Positions 16,171 to 24,623 of a stretch of 64,000 bases of DNA are shown piece by piece. The DNA is taken from NCBI RefSeq assembly GCF_036226605.1, contig NZ_CP109000.1, positions 6,506,501 to 6,570,500 on the forward strand, given 5' to 3'. This DNA is from Streptomyces sp. NBC_00704. GTDB lineage: Bacteria > Actinomycetota > Actinomycetes > Streptomycetales > Streptomycetaceae. The notes under the pieces are model-generated. The model ran no database searches, was not told the origin of the DNA, and saw only the letters and a list, made by a program, of their open reading frames with translations. The translations under genes and the position numbers were made by a program. Positions within the stretch are counted from its first letter, which is position 1, and the number at the start of each line of letters is the position of its first letter.

Positions 16171-17909
16171 GCGGCGGCTCCCCCTCCACGCAGGACAGCC
16201 CCGCACCGGACAGCCCCGCACCGGACAGCCCCGCACCGGACAGCCCCGTGCCGGACAGCTCCGCCGCGGGCGGGCGGGGCGCGGGCGGGCCGGTCGCGTC
16301 CGCTCCCGGCCCGGCGTACGCGCACGGGACGAGCACCACGGGCCTGCTCGGGGACACCATCGGCGAGAACCTGGACCGGGCGGTGGCCGCCTGGCCGGAC
16401 CGCGAGGCCCTCGTCGACGTGCCCTCCGGACGGCGCTGGACGTACGCCGCCTTCGCCGCGGACGTCGACCGGCTGGCGTGCGCGCTGCTCGCGAGCGGCG
16501 TCGCCAAGGGCGACCGCGTCGGCATCTGGGCGGTCAACTGCCCCGAGTGGGTGCTGGTCCAGTACGCCACCGCCCGCATCGGCGCGATCATGGTGAACAT
16601 CAACCCCGCCTACCGCACCCACGAGGTCGAGTACGTCCTCAACCAGGCCGGGATCTCGGTGCTGTTCGCCTCGCTCAGCCACCGCACGAGCGACTACCGG
16701 GCCATGGTCGAGCAGGTGCGCGGCAGATGCCTGCTCCTGCGCGAGACCGTCTACATCGGCGATCCGGGCTGGGACGCCCTGCTGCGCCGCGCCACGCCCG
16801 GCGGCCACGAGGAACTCCGGGCCCGCGCGGCCGAGTTGTCCTGCGACGACCCGATCAACATCCAGTACACGTCGGGGACGACGGGCTTCCCCAAGGGCGC
16901 CACCCTCTCCCACCACAACATCCTCAACAACGGGTACTTCGTGGGGGAGTCGATCGCCTACGGCGAGCGGGACCGGATCTGCGTCCCGGTGCCGTTCTAC
17001 CACTGCTTCGGCATGGTGATGGGAAACCTCGCGGCGACCTCGCACGGCGCCTGCGTCGTCATCCCGGCCCCCTCCTTCGACCCGGAGGCCACGCTGGAGG
17101 CCGTCCAGCGGGAACGCTGCACCTCGCTGTACGGCGTGCCGACGATGTTCATCGCCGAGCTGAACCTGCCCGACTTCGCGGCCTACGACCTCTCCTCGCT
17201 GCGCACCGGCATCATGGCGGGCTCGCCCTGCCCGGCGGAGGTGATGAAGCGCGTGGTCGCGGAGATGAACATGGCGCAGGTGTCGATCTGTTACGGCATG
17301 ACCGAGACCTCGCCCGTCTCCACCCAGACGCGCCGGGACGACGACCTGGAGCACCGCACCGGCACCGTCGGCAGCGTGCTGCCGCACCTCGAGGTCAAGG
17401 TCGTGGACCCGGTGGACGGCGTGACCCGGCCGCGCGGCCTCCCCGGCGAACTGTGCACCCGCGGCTACAGCGTGATGCTCGGCTACTGGAACGAGCCGGA
17501 CAAGACCGCCGAGGTGATCGACGCGGGGCGCTGGATGCACACCGGGGACCTGGCGGTGATGCGGGAGGACGGCTACGTGGAGATCGTCGGCCGCATCAAG
17601 GACATGATCATCAGGGGCGGGGAGAACATCTACCCGCGGGAGATCGAGGAGTTCCTCTACGGCCACCCGAAGATCAGGGACGTCCAGGTCGTCGGGATCC
17701 CGCACGAGAAGTACGGCGAGGAGGTCCTCGCCTGCGTCATCCCGGGCGATCCCGCGGACCCGCTCACGCTGGAGGAACTGCGCGCGTACTGCCGGGGCCG
17801 CCTGGCGCACTACAAGATCCCCAGCAGGCTCCAGATCCTGGACGCCTTCCCCATGACCGTGTCGGGGAAGGTGCGCAAGATCGAACTGCGCGAGAAGTAC
17901 GCGCTCTAG
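16167..17909 (+). CDS. AMP-binding fatty acyl-CoA synthetase (FadD-like)
   Basis: 580 aa. Core motifs: IQYTSGTTGFPKGATLSHHN, CYGMTETSPVS, WMHTGDLAV, RIKDMIIRGGENIYPREIE and MTVSGKVRKIELRE. The pattern is that of long- or medium-chain fatty acid CoA ligases. The first 50 residues are a Pro/Asp/Ser-rich tail encoded by a 15-bp tandem repeat (16193-16252) and are not part of the fold. Translation is coupled to the upstream synthetase through ATGA. Two different synthetases in one operon may activate substrates of different length. The stop codon TAG lies in a CTAG that is also the stop of the convergent gene. Confidence 0.9.
   Translation: MSGGSPSTQDSPAPDSPAPDSPAPDSPVPDSSAAGGRGAGGPVASAPGPAYAHGTSTTGLLGDTIGENLDRAVAAWPDREALVDVPSGRRWTYAAFAADVDRLACALLASGVAKGDRVGIWAVNCPEWVLVQYATARIGAIMVNINPAYRTHEVEYVLNQAGISVLFASLSHRTSDYRAMVEQVRGRCLLLRETVYIGDPGWDALLRRATPGGHEELRARAAELSCDDPINIQYTSGTTGFPKGATLSHHNILNNGYFVGESIAYGERDRICVPVPFYHCFGMVMGNLAATSHGACVVIPAPSFDPEATLEAVQRERCTSLYGVPTMFIAELNLPDFAAYDLSSLRTGIMAGSPCPAEVMKRVVAEMNMAQVSICYGMTETSPVSTQTRRDDDLEHRTGTVGSVLPHLEVKVVDPVDGVTRPRGLPGELCTRGYSVMLGYWNEPDKTAEVIDAGRWMHTGDLAVMREDGYVEIVGRIKDMIIRGGENIYPREIEEFLYGHPKIRDVQVVGIPHEKYGEEVLACVIPGDPADPLTLEELRAYCRGRLAHYKIPSRLQILDAFPMTVSGKVRKIELREKYAL
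16193..16252 (+). repeat. 15-bp tandem repeat, four copies
   Basis: Unit GGACAGCCCCGCACC, three exact copies and one variant (GTGCC end), in frame and encoding D-S-P-A-P repeats at the N-terminus of the second acyl-CoA synthetase. Length should be variable between strains. Confidence 0.9.
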
Positions 17910-18805
17910 GAGTCCCGCGGCGGTGTGCGCCGCTCCCGGCCGCGGACGCCACGCCCGCCGTGGGCGTCCCCGCCCTCGCGGGCGTCCGCGGCGGCGAGGG
18001 CGCCGGCCGTGGCGTTGACCGGCTGCGGGGCGCCGGTGAGGTCCAGCACGAACAGCGGCACACCGAGCCGGTCGGCGCTCTCCCGGGCGTCGTCGGTGTA
18101 CCCGGCGAGGGAGAAGTACACGCACTCGGCGGACTCCGTCATCGCCGTCAGCCACAGGCACTCCACGTCCCGCGCCGAGGCCGGGTGCACGCTCGGGTCG
18201 ACCTGGGCGACGAGCCCGCGGGCGGCGAGGCCGATGCCGGAGGTGGGCCGCTGGTCGGCCCGCCGGATGTCCCCGTGCCCCAGCCGGTTCAGGTGCAGCG
18301 CCGCGGCGGTCACGACGTCCCGCGCGGTACGGATGGCGACGGGCCGGAACGCGCCCCGGCGCGGCGGAGGGACGGACCCCCGGCCGTCGCCGGCCTCTCC
18401 CGCCGGCTCGCGCGCCCCGCAAGACTCCGGCCCGGCCGCTGACTCCGGCTCCGCGACGAGCCCGGACTCGGACTCCGCGACGGTCTCGGTCTCGGACTCG
18501 GGCTCCCCGACGGTCTCGGAGTCCGGCTCGGCCGCGTGGTCGGTCACCGGGATGCGCAGCAGCATTCCGCAGGCGCAGCCCAGTTCGGGCCGCGGCCACT
18601 GGTCGCGGCGCCCGCAGGCGCGGCAGCCCAGGACGATCCACTCGTCGTCCCAGGCCCGGTGGGCGACGGCCGTCGGCGCCGTGCGCGGGTCGAGCACCGG
18701 CGTGACGGGGGAGCCGCACGCGCACGGGTAGGACGGCACGGTGTAGCGGCGCTCGCGCCGACAGGCCGGGCAGCGCACCGGCACGCTCTCGGACATGGCC
18801 CCCAT
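17906..18805 (-). CDS. Zinc-ribbon protein with Mrr-like (restriction-endonuclease fold) C-terminus
   Basis: 299 aa, function unknown. Two zinc-ribbon knuckle pairs are visible: C12-x2-C15 with C28-x-C30, and C61-x2-C64 with C77-x-C79. An acidic Glu/Ser/Pro repeat linker covers about residues 90-130. Residues about 160-265 follow the pattern of an Mrr-type nuclease fold (VVTAAALHLNRLGHGDIR, GIGLAARGLVAQVD, YFSLAGYTDDARESADRLG, LFVLDLTG), but the usual D...Q-x-K active site reads GLVAQVD with no lysine, so nuclease activity is doubtful. GGAGG precedes the ATG. It converges on the synthetase and shares its CTAG stop. A DNA- or nucleic-acid-binding role is only a guess. Confidence 0.65.
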   Translation of the reverse strand: MGAMSESVPVRCPACRRERRYTVPSYPCACGSPVTPVLDPRTAPTAVAHRAWDDEWIVLGCRACGRRDQWPRPELGCACGMLLRIPVTDHAAEPDSETVGEPESETETVAESESGLVAEPESAAGPESCGAREPAGEAGDGRGSVPPPRRGAFRPVAIRTARDVVTAAALHLNRLGHGDIRRADQRPTSGIGLAARGLVAQVDPSVHPASARDVECLWLTAMTESAECVYFSLAGYTDDARESADRLGVPLFVLDLTGAPQPVNATAGALAAADAREGGDAHGGRGVRGRERRTPPRDS

Positions 18806-18867
18806 CGTCCTCCTCCGGTCCGCTCCTGTCCGTCTCTTGACGACCTTTGCGCACCCACTTACATTGC

Positions 18868-18903
18868 TTCCAGATAGCAGAAAACTTTTTCCGCAATACG
18901 GAA
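18868..18903 (+). promoter_or_regulatory. Tandem AllR-type boxes before gcl
   Basis: TTCCAGATAGCAGAA (18868-18882) and TTCCGCAATACGGAA (18889-18903); the second is a near-perfect dyad. Centres are 21 bp apart, two helical turns. The same arrangement stands before hyi, aceB and allB. Binding by AllR is inferred from regulon membership known in S. coelicolor. Confidence 0.8.
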
Positions 18904-19003
18904 GTGCGGAAACGGTGGACAGAGGAAGGGCTCACCGCGGGGCGCGACGGGAGAGCGAATCCGACAGCTGAAGCAGCTGAAGCAGTCGAAGCAGGAGTAC
19001 TCC

Positions 19004-20788
19004 ATGGCTCGTATGACCGCTGCCCGTGCGGCAGTCGAGATCCTCAAGCGCGAAGGCGTCACCAGCGCGTTCGGCGTCCCCGGCGCGGCGATCAACCCGT
19101 TCTACGCGGCGCTCGCGGCCTCCGGCGGCATCGGCCACACCCTCGCCCGCCATGTCGAGGGCGCCTCGCACATGGCCGAGGGCTACACCCGCACCCACCC
19201 CGGCAACATCGGCGTGTGCGTCGGCACTTCCGGTCCGGCCGGCACCGACATGATCACCGGGCTGTACTCCGCCATCGGCGACTCGATCCCGATCCTGTGC
19301 ATCACGGGCCAGGCGCCGACCGCCGTGATCCACAAGGAGGACTTCCAGGCCGTCGACATCGCCTCCATCGCCCGGCCGGTGACCAAGATGGCGGTCACCG
19401 TCCTGGAGGCGGGGCAGGTGCCCGGGGTGTTCCAGCAGGCCTTCCACCTGATGCGCTCGGGCCGGCCCGGACCGGTGCTGATCGACCTCCCGGTCGACGT
19501 CCAGCAGACCGAGATCGAGTTCGACCCGGATGCCTACGAGCCGCTGCCCGTCCACCGGCCGGCCGCGACCCCCGCGCAGATCGACAAGGCGCTGCGCATG
19601 CTGAACGCGGCAGAGCGGCCGCTGATCGTCGCGGGCGGCGGCGTCATCTCCGCGGACGCCTCCGAACTCCTGCGGGAATTCGCCGAGTTGACGGGAATTC
19701 CGGTCATCCCGACCCTGATGGGCTGGGGCGCCCTCCCCGACGACCACGAGCTGAACGCCGGCATGGTGGGGCTCCAGACCTCCCACCGCTACGGCAACGC
19801 GACGTTCCTGGAGTCCGACTTCGTCCTCGGCGTCGGCAACCGCTGGGCCAACCGCCACACCGGCCGCATCGACGTCTACACGGCCGGCCGCACCTTCGTT
19901 CACGTCGACGTCGAGCCCACCCAGATCGGCAGGATCTTCGCCCCCGACTACGGGATCGCCTCGGACGCCAAGGCCGCGCTGCGCCTCTTCGTCGAGGCGG
20001 CGCGGGAGTCGAAGGCGTCCGGCGCGCTGCCCGACCGGTCCGCCTGGGCGGCCGCCGCACGGGAGAAGAAGGCCACCCTGCTGCGCCGGACGCACTTCGA
20101 CGACATCCCGATCAAGCCGCAGCGCGTCTACGAGGAGATGAACAAGGCCTTCGGCCCCGAGACGCGGTACGTCACCACCATCGGCCTCTCGCAGATCGCC
20201 GGCGCCCAGATGCTGCACGTCTACCGGCCGCGGCACTGGATCAACTGCGGCCAGGCCGGGCCGCTCGGCTGGACGATCCCGGCGGCGCTCGGCGTCGCCA
20301 AGGCCGACCCCGAGGCACAGGTCGTCGCCCTCTCGGGGGACTACGACTTCCAGTTCATGATCGAGGAGCTGGCGGTCGGGGCGCAGCACAAGATCCCGTA
20401 CGTGCACGTCCTCGTCAACAACTCCTATCTGGGCCTGATCCGCCAGGCGCAGCGGGCGTTCGACATGGACTTCGAGGTCAAGCTGGAGTTCGAGAACGTC
20501 AACTCGCCGGAGCTGGGCGTGTACGGCGTCGACCACGTCAAGGTCGTCGAGGGCCTCGGCTGCAAGGCGATCCGGGTGACGGACCCCGCGGAGCTGGGCG
20601 CGGCCTTCGAGGAGGCGAAGAAGCTCGCCGCCGAGTTCCGGGTGCCCGTGGTCGTCGAGGCCGTCCTGGAGCGGGTCACCAACATCTCGATGAGCGGCAC
20701 CAACGACATCGGCGACGTCGTGGAGTTCGAGGAACTGGCCACGGAGCCGGGTCACGCGCCCACGTCGGTCCGGGCACTGAAGGTCTGA
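19004..20788 (+). CDS. gcl: Glyoxylate carboligase (tartronate-semialdehyde synthase)
   Basis: 594 aa, matching the family length. A ThDP-dependent enzyme that condenses two glyoxylate molecules to tartronate semialdehyde with loss of CO2. The stretch ARHVEGASHMAEGY has Val51 where other ThDP enzymes have the cofactor-activating Glu, the hallmark of Gcl. The ThDP-binding motif GDYDFQF...NNSYLGLIR lies near residues 445-490. FAD- and ThDP-domain order is standard. The ATG at 19004 follows CAGGAG. AllR-type boxes lie 100 bp upstream and a strong terminator follows. With GlxR and Hyi, encoded nearby on the other strand, it forms the glycerate pathway for glyoxylate from allantoin. Confidence 0.96.
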   Translation: MARMTAARAAVEILKREGVTSAFGVPGAAINPFYAALAASGGIGHTLARHVEGASHMAEGYTRTHPGNIGVCVGTSGPAGTDMITGLYSAIGDSIPILCITGQAPTAVIHKEDFQAVDIASIARPVTKMAVTVLEAGQVPGVFQQAFHLMRSGRPGPVLIDLPVDVQQTEIEFDPDAYEPLPVHRPAATPAQIDKALRMLNAAERPLIVAGGGVISADASELLREFAELTGIPVIPTLMGWGALPDDHELNAGMVGLQTSHRYGNATFLESDFVLGVGNRWANRHTGRIDVYTAGRTFVHVDVEPTQIGRIFAPDYGIASDAKAALRLFVEAARESKASGALPDRSAWAAAAREKKATLLRRTHFDDIPIKPQRVYEEMNKAFGPETRYVTTIGLSQIAGAQMLHVYRPRHWINCGQAGPLGWTIPAALGVAKADPEAQVVALSGDYDFQFMIEELAVGAQHKIPYVHVLVNNSYLGLIRQAQRAFDMDFEVKLEFENVNSPELGVYGVDHVKVVEGLGCKAIRVTDPAELGAAFEEAKKLAAEFRVPVVVEAVLERVTNISMSGTNDIGDVVEFEELATEPGHAPTSVRALKV

Positions 20789-20818
20789 GCGGGAGCGAGG
20801 GCGGCGGCGCGGACGCCG

Positions 20819-20858
20819 ACACGGAAGGGGCGGCCCGAGCGGGCCGCCCCTTCCGTGT
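20819..20858. terminator. Strong hairpin terminator after gcl
   Basis: Perfect 18-bp stem beginning ACACGGAAGGGGCGGCCC with loop GAGC, 30 bp after the gcl stop codon. It should stop gcl transcription completely. The rest of the gap to 21065 shows no gene. Confidence 0.92.
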
Positions 20859-21064
20859 GCGGTGCCGGGGAGGGACGGCACGTCCCCCGTCCCGTCGTCC
20901 TCCCCGTCACGCGGGACCTGCCGCCCCCGTGCCGGCGGGCCCCGCGTGCACACAATGTGCCCTACTCCGGGGGCGGTTGGAGCCCACGGAACAGCGTTCA
21001 GAGGTTGATTTGAGGTTGGGCCGCCCTTCCGGCGCGTCCCCGTGGCGTCCCTGTCGCCGGCCCC

Positions 21065-21316
21065 CTATCGCGCGTCCGCGGGCCCGCCGTGCTCCTCGGA
21101 CAGTCCGGGCCAGTCGTCGGGGCCGCCGCCCTGCCATTCGATGAGGTCGTCCTCCTCGACCTCGATGCGGTCCAGGTCGGCCAGGCGCAGGATCTCCACG
21201 ACGTCGTCGAGATGCGTGGCGAGGCCGAGCACCGCGTCGCCGGAGGTGACCCGGCGGGAGCCGTCCAGGGCCGGGGGGTGCACCACGATGTGCGGAGGTC
21301 GCGCGGGATCGCCCAT
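21065..21316 (-). CDS. Conserved small hypothetical protein
   Basis: 83 aa, acidic in its second half. The N-terminal PPHIVVHPPALDGSRRVT and the LDRIEVEEDDLIEWQGGGP segments look like a folded, conserved streptomycete protein of unknown function, with no membrane segment or metal motif. The ATG at 21316 has a weak G-rich ribosome binding site. It lies between the divergent gcl and glxR genes and may be unrelated to glyoxylate metabolism. Confidence 0.6.
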   Translation of the reverse strand: MGDPARPPHIVVHPPALDGSRRVTSGDAVLGLATHLDDVVEILRLADLDRIEVEEDDLIEWQGGGPDDWPGLSEEHGGPADAR

Positions 21317-21885
21317 GCCCCCAGCGTCCTGCGGACGGGCGCGATCCGCACGTCGGACGCCCTCTTCGTCGGCCGGACGGCCGCCGGACGGCCGCCGGAC
21401 GGGCGGCTGCGCCGGGTGCGGACGTGCGGGCGCCCCCGTCGGCGGGGGGGCGGGGGCGTGTCGTGCAGGGTCGTGTGGCCGTCCGACGGCGCGAGGCTGG
21501 GCGCGACAGGACGTTCGCGCCGCCGGACGGGGCCCGGTGGGGCGGGGACCGCGGCGGGTGCGACGGAACCGGGGACGCCTTCCCTCAGGTCGAGAAGGGC
21601 GCTCGGGTCCTTCACCACCGCACTGGCTCACACGCCGCCGCGGTCCTCACCGGACCCGCACGCGCCGGGACGGTCACCCCTCATCCGGGCCGTCCCCGCG
21701 GTGCGGGCCGTTCGTGCGGCCGGTCCTCGCGGGGGCGCGGGGACCGGCTCCTCGTCCACCGGGAACCGCGGGAGTGCGGCCGGTGGGGTTCGGTCGGTGC
21801 GGGGGGTTCCGGGCGGCGGTCGTCGCTGGGCGCGACAGGACATGTGTCGACGACGCCGCCGCCCGGAAGCTTTCGGGGGCCGGGC
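21317..21885. other. Gene-free stretch with a 17-bp direct repeat
   Basis: 569 bp between a small hypothetical gene and the end of glxR. Open frames exist on both strands but show no recognisable protein pattern. An exact 17-bp repeat GCTGGGCGCGACAGGAC occurs at 21496-21512 and 21825-21841. Nothing else was recognised. Confidence 0.55.
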
Positions 21886-22776
21886 TCAGACCCGCGCGCC
21901 CGAGAGCCGCTCGACGGCCCGCAGCAGCGCCGAGTGGTCCAGGCCGCCGTCGCCCTGCGCGCGCAGGCTCGCGACCAGCTGGGCGACGACCGCGCCGACG
22001 GGCAGGGCCGCGCCGACGTTGCGGGCGGCGTCCGTGACGATCCCCATGTCCTTGTGGTGCAGGTCGATCCGGAAGCCCGGCCTGAAGTCGCGGGCGAGGA
22101 AGTTGTCCTTCTTGCGGGTCAGGACGGTGGAGCCGGCGAGGCCGCCGTTCAGGACGTCCAGCGCCGCCTTCAGGTCCACGCCCGACTTCTCCAGGAAGAC
22201 CACGGCCTCGGCGCACGCCTGGATGTTGACGGCGACGATCAGCTGGTTGGCGGCCTTCACGGTCTGCCCGCAGCCGTGCGGGCCGCACAGCACGACGGTC
22301 CTGCCCAGCGCGTCGAAGATCGGCTCGGCCCGGTCGAAGTCCGCCTGGTCGCCGCCGACCATGATGGACAGCACGGCCTCGATCGCGCCGGCCTCGCCGC
22401 CGGACACCGGGGCGTCGAGCACCCGGATGCCCTTGTCCGCGGCGGCCCTCGCCAGGTCGACCGAGGTCTGCGGGGTGATCGAGGACATGTCGATCAGGAG
22501 CGTGCCCGGCCTCGCGTTCTCGAGGATGCCGTCCGGCCCGTAGGCGATCGCCTCGACCTGAGGGGAGGCCGGGACCATGGTGATCACGACGTCGGCGTCG
22601 CGCACGGCGTCCGCGATCGAGGCGGCCGCGGTGCCGCCGGCGGCGGTGAGCCGGTCCAGCTTGTCCTGCTCCAGGGTGAAGCCGGTGACGTCGTAGCCCG
22701 CCTTGACGAGGTTCTCGGACATGGGGGAGCCCATGATGCCGAGGCCTATCCAGGCGACCTTGGGAAGACTGCTCAT
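21886..22776 (-). CDS. glxR: 2-hydroxy-3-oxopropionate (tartronate semialdehyde) reductase
   Basis: 296 aa, beta-hydroxyacid dehydrogenase family. N-terminal NAD(P)-binding motif GLGIMGSPMSENL, substrate-binding DAPVSGGEAGA near residue 120, and the catalytic Lys in GCGQTVKAANQL near residue 170. It reduces tartronate semialdehyde to D-glycerate. The ATG at 22776 is preceded by AGAGGCG. The gene follows hyi by 55 bp in the same direction, and the two probably form one operon driven from the AllR-type boxes upstream of hyi. Glycerate kinase, the next step, is not in the window. Confidence 0.94.
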   Translation of the reverse strand: MSSLPKVAWIGLGIMGSPMSENLVKAGYDVTGFTLEQDKLDRLTAAGGTAAASIADAVRDADVVITMVPASPQVEAIAYGPDGILENARPGTLLIDMSSITPQTSVDLARAAADKGIRVLDAPVSGGEAGAIEAVLSIMVGGDQADFDRAEPIFDALGRTVVLCGPHGCGQTVKAANQLIVAVNIQACAEAVVFLEKSGVDLKAALDVLNGGLAGSTVLTRKKDNFLARDFRPGFRIDLHHKDMGIVTDAARNVGAALPVGAVVAQLVASLRAQGDGGLDHSALLRAVERLSGARV

Positions 22777-22831
22777 GACGAAACGCCTCTCGGTGCGGGG
22801 GTGTGTGCGACGGGCTTCGCGGCGGCGGGCC

Positions 22832-23683
22832 TCACCGGCGCGGTGCGCGGGCGGCGCGGGCCTCGCGGGGCAGCCACCCGAACGCCTCGGCGCCCGTCCG
22901 GTCGCCGGGCTTGTACTCCAGGCCGACCCAGCCGTCGTAGCCCGCCTTCGCCAGCCGGTCGAGCAGGTCCTCCAGCGGCAGCGTGCCCGTGCCCGGCGCG
23001 CCGCGGCCCGGGTCGTCGGCGATCTGCACATGACCGGTCAGCGCGGCGTGGCGCTCGATCACCGCCGGGAGGTCCTCGCCGTTCCTGGACAGGTGGTAGA
23101 GGTCCATCAGGAACCGCGCGTTGCCGAGACCGGTCGCCCGGTTGACCTTGTCGACGATCCCGACCGCGGCGCCCGCGCTCACCAGGGGGTACAGCGGCGA
23201 CTCGGGCCGGTTCAGCGCCTCGATCAGCAAGGTCGCGCCGATCCGGTCGGCGGCGCGGGCCGCGAGGACGAGGTTCTCCAGCGCGAGCGCGTCCTGCTCG
23301 GCGGGGTCCGTGCCCGCCACGCGGTTGCCGTAGAGGGCGTTGAGCGCCCCGCAGCCCAGGGTCCGCGCGAAGTCCGCGGCCACGTCGACGTTGGCGCGGA
23401 ACCGCTCCGACTCGGCGCCGGGCAGCGACAGCGCGCCGCGGTCCGGGCCCGGGAGGCGTCCCGCGTAGAAGTTGAGGCCGGTGAGCCGTACGCCCGCGTC
23501 GTCGATCGCCCGCTTCAGGGCGTCGAGTGCGGACTGCTCGGGGGTGGGCGAGTCGATCCAGGGCCACCACAGCTCGACCGCGCCGAACCCGGCCGCGGCG
23601 GCGGCCGCGGGACGTTCCAGGAGCGGGAGTTCCGTGAAGAGGATCGACAGGTTGACGCTGAAGCGCTGGTCTTCGAATCCCAT
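22832..23683 (-). CDS. hyi: Hydroxypyruvate isomerase family protein
   Basis: 283 aa TIM-barrel of the AP-endonuclease family 2 / sugar isomerase fold. FSVNLSILFTELP, GLNFYAG, LLIEALNRPE (metal-binding Glu), FLMDLYHLSRNGED and GHVQIADDPGRGAPGTG match the Hyi signature. The enzyme interconverts hydroxypyruvate and tartronate semialdehyde, the product of Gcl. I chose ATG 23683 (MGFEDQRF) with GGGAGCG upstream, not the longer frame that would run through the AllR-type boxes. First gene of a hyi-glxR operon. Confidence 0.9.
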   Translation of the reverse strand: MGFEDQRFSVNLSILFTELPLLERPAAAAAAGFGAVELWWPWIDSPTPEQSALDALKRAIDDAGVRLTGLNFYAGRLPGPDRGALSLPGAESERFRANVDVAADFARTLGCGALNALYGNRVAGTDPAEQDALALENLVLAARAADRIGATLLIEALNRPESPLYPLVSAGAAVGIVDKVNRATGLGNARFLMDLYHLSRNGEDLPAVIERHAALTGHVQIADDPGRGAPGTGTLPLEDLLDRLAKAGYDGWVGLEYKPGDRTGAEAFGWLPREARAARAPRR

Positions 23684-23726
23684 GGCGGTTCCGCGCTCCC
23701 TTCCGTGTCGACTGCTTCCGCCTAGT

Positions 23727-23762
23727 TTCCATATTGCGGAAGTTAGTTTCTGCTTAACGGAA
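23727..23762 (-). promoter_or_regulatory. Tandem AllR-type boxes before hyi-glxR
   Basis: TTCCATATTGCGGAA (23727-23741) and TTCTGCTTAACGGAA (23748-23762), centres 21 bp apart, beginning 44 bp upstream of the hyi start. Each is a dyad with a TTC/GAA edge. Confidence 0.8.
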
Positions 23763-23840
23763 GGTTGCCGTCGTGGGCCGGGGCTTGTCAAGGGGGTGCC
23801 GCGCTCCTGCGCCGCCGGCCGGCTCCGGGCGGACGAGGGG

Positions 23841-23862
23841 GAATCCGGACTGAATCCGGACT
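23841..23862 (+). repeat. 11-bp tandem duplication
   Basis: GAATCCGGACT twice, head to tail with no gap, in the gap between hyi and the thiamine-binding protein gene. It may be a pair of binding sites or a replication slip. Confidence 0.6.
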
Positions 23863-23946
23863 CCCGGGTGGTCGTCCGCCGGGTCCGTTAAGGTCGGGGG
23901 TCCGGGCGTCTGCGGCCGGGACCCGTTCAGGAAGGTGTGGGGCGCG

Positions 23947-24195
23947 ATGCGACTGAAAGTGGAGTTCACCACCGAGCCCTTCGACCTCGACGAGGCGCCC
24001 GCGCACGCGCTGGCCGCCCGCGAGGTGATCGAGCGCGCCGACCTGGACGCGGTGGACGTCGGGCCCTTCGGCAACACCGTCGAGGGCTCCGCCGACGCGG
24101 TGCTGGCCGCCGTCGACGCCCTGCTGCGCGAGTCCCTGGGCGCGGGCGCCACCCGTGTCTCGCTCCAGGTCAACGTCGTCGGGCAGGAGCGGTGA
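23947..24195 (+). CDS. Thiamine-binding (MTH1187/DUF77-type) small protein
   Basis: 82 aa. The pattern VEFTTEPFDL...AREVIERADL...VGPFGNTVEGSADAVLAAVDALLRESL...RVSLQVNVVG is that of the ferredoxin-fold YqgV/MTH1187 family, members of which bind thiamine. The ATG at 23947 follows GGAAGGTG. The stop overlaps the next start (GTGA), tying it to the helix-turn-helix gene. Its place beside genes of glyoxylate metabolism, where Gcl needs thiamine diphosphate, is suggestive but unproven. Confidence 0.7.
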   Translation: MRLKVEFTTEPFDLDEAPAHALAAREVIERADLDAVDVGPFGNTVEGSADAVLAAVDALLRESLGAGATRVSLQVNVVGQER

Positions 24196-24560
24196 GCGCC
24201 GGCGGCGACGCGGCCTTCATCGCGGCCGTCAAACCGCTGGTCGACGCGATGGGCGGCGAGATGCTCCCGCCGGACGAGGCCGGAGCCGAGGACATCGTCC
24301 TGACCTGGGAGGGCGTGGAGTCGGTGGCCGTGCGCCTGCCCCAGCTCGCCGACTCCCTCGACCACATCCTGGCCGCCATGGAGCGCCGCAGGGGCAGACC
24401 CCTCGCCGACCTGGACCGCAAGGAGAAGCAGGAGGTCGTGCGGATACTCGAGGCGCGCGGCGCCTTCTCCGTACGGCACGGCGTGGAGACCGTGGCGAGC
24501 GCGCTCGGGGTGAGCCGCTTCACGGTCTACAACTACCTCAACCGCGAGAAGGGCGCCTGA
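24192..24560 (+). CDS. Small regulator with C-terminal HTH_22 (DauR/YheO-type) domain
   Basis: 122 aa. The last 45 residues, containing KQEVVRILEARGAFSVRHGV and VASALGVSRFTVYNYLNRE, match the helix-turn-helix of DauR/YheO regulators (family HTH_22). The N-terminal part (AFIAAVKPLVDAMGGEMLPP, VRLPQLADSLDHILAAM) looks like a reduced form of the PAS-like sensor found in that family. The GTG start at 24192 overlaps the previous stop. It lies directly upstream of the uraD-uraH-pucL operon, so it is a candidate regulator of urate breakdown; that is inference. Confidence 0.75.
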   Translation: MSAGGDAAFIAAVKPLVDAMGGEMLPPDEAGAEDIVLTWEGVESVAVRLPQLADSLDHILAAMERRRGRPLADLDRKEKQEVVRILEARGAFSVRHGVETVASALGVSRFTVYNYLNREKGA

Positions 24561-24623
24561 CCGGCCTGACCGGTCCGCCCGCCCGTGCCCGCCCGGCCCG
24601 AGGGACGCCTCTCGCCGAGAATT

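Noticed and set aside
16038..18935. Very long open frame (965 codons) on the minus strand opposite the acyl-CoA synthetase and zinc-ribbon genes
   Set aside because: High G+C removes stops in the antisense frame; the product is Arg/Ala/Gly-rich without domains, while the overlapping genes have intact motifs.
23684..23791. 36-codon N-terminal extension of Hyi
   Set aside because: It would translate through both AllR-type boxes; the ATG at 23683 has a ribosome binding site and fits the family start.
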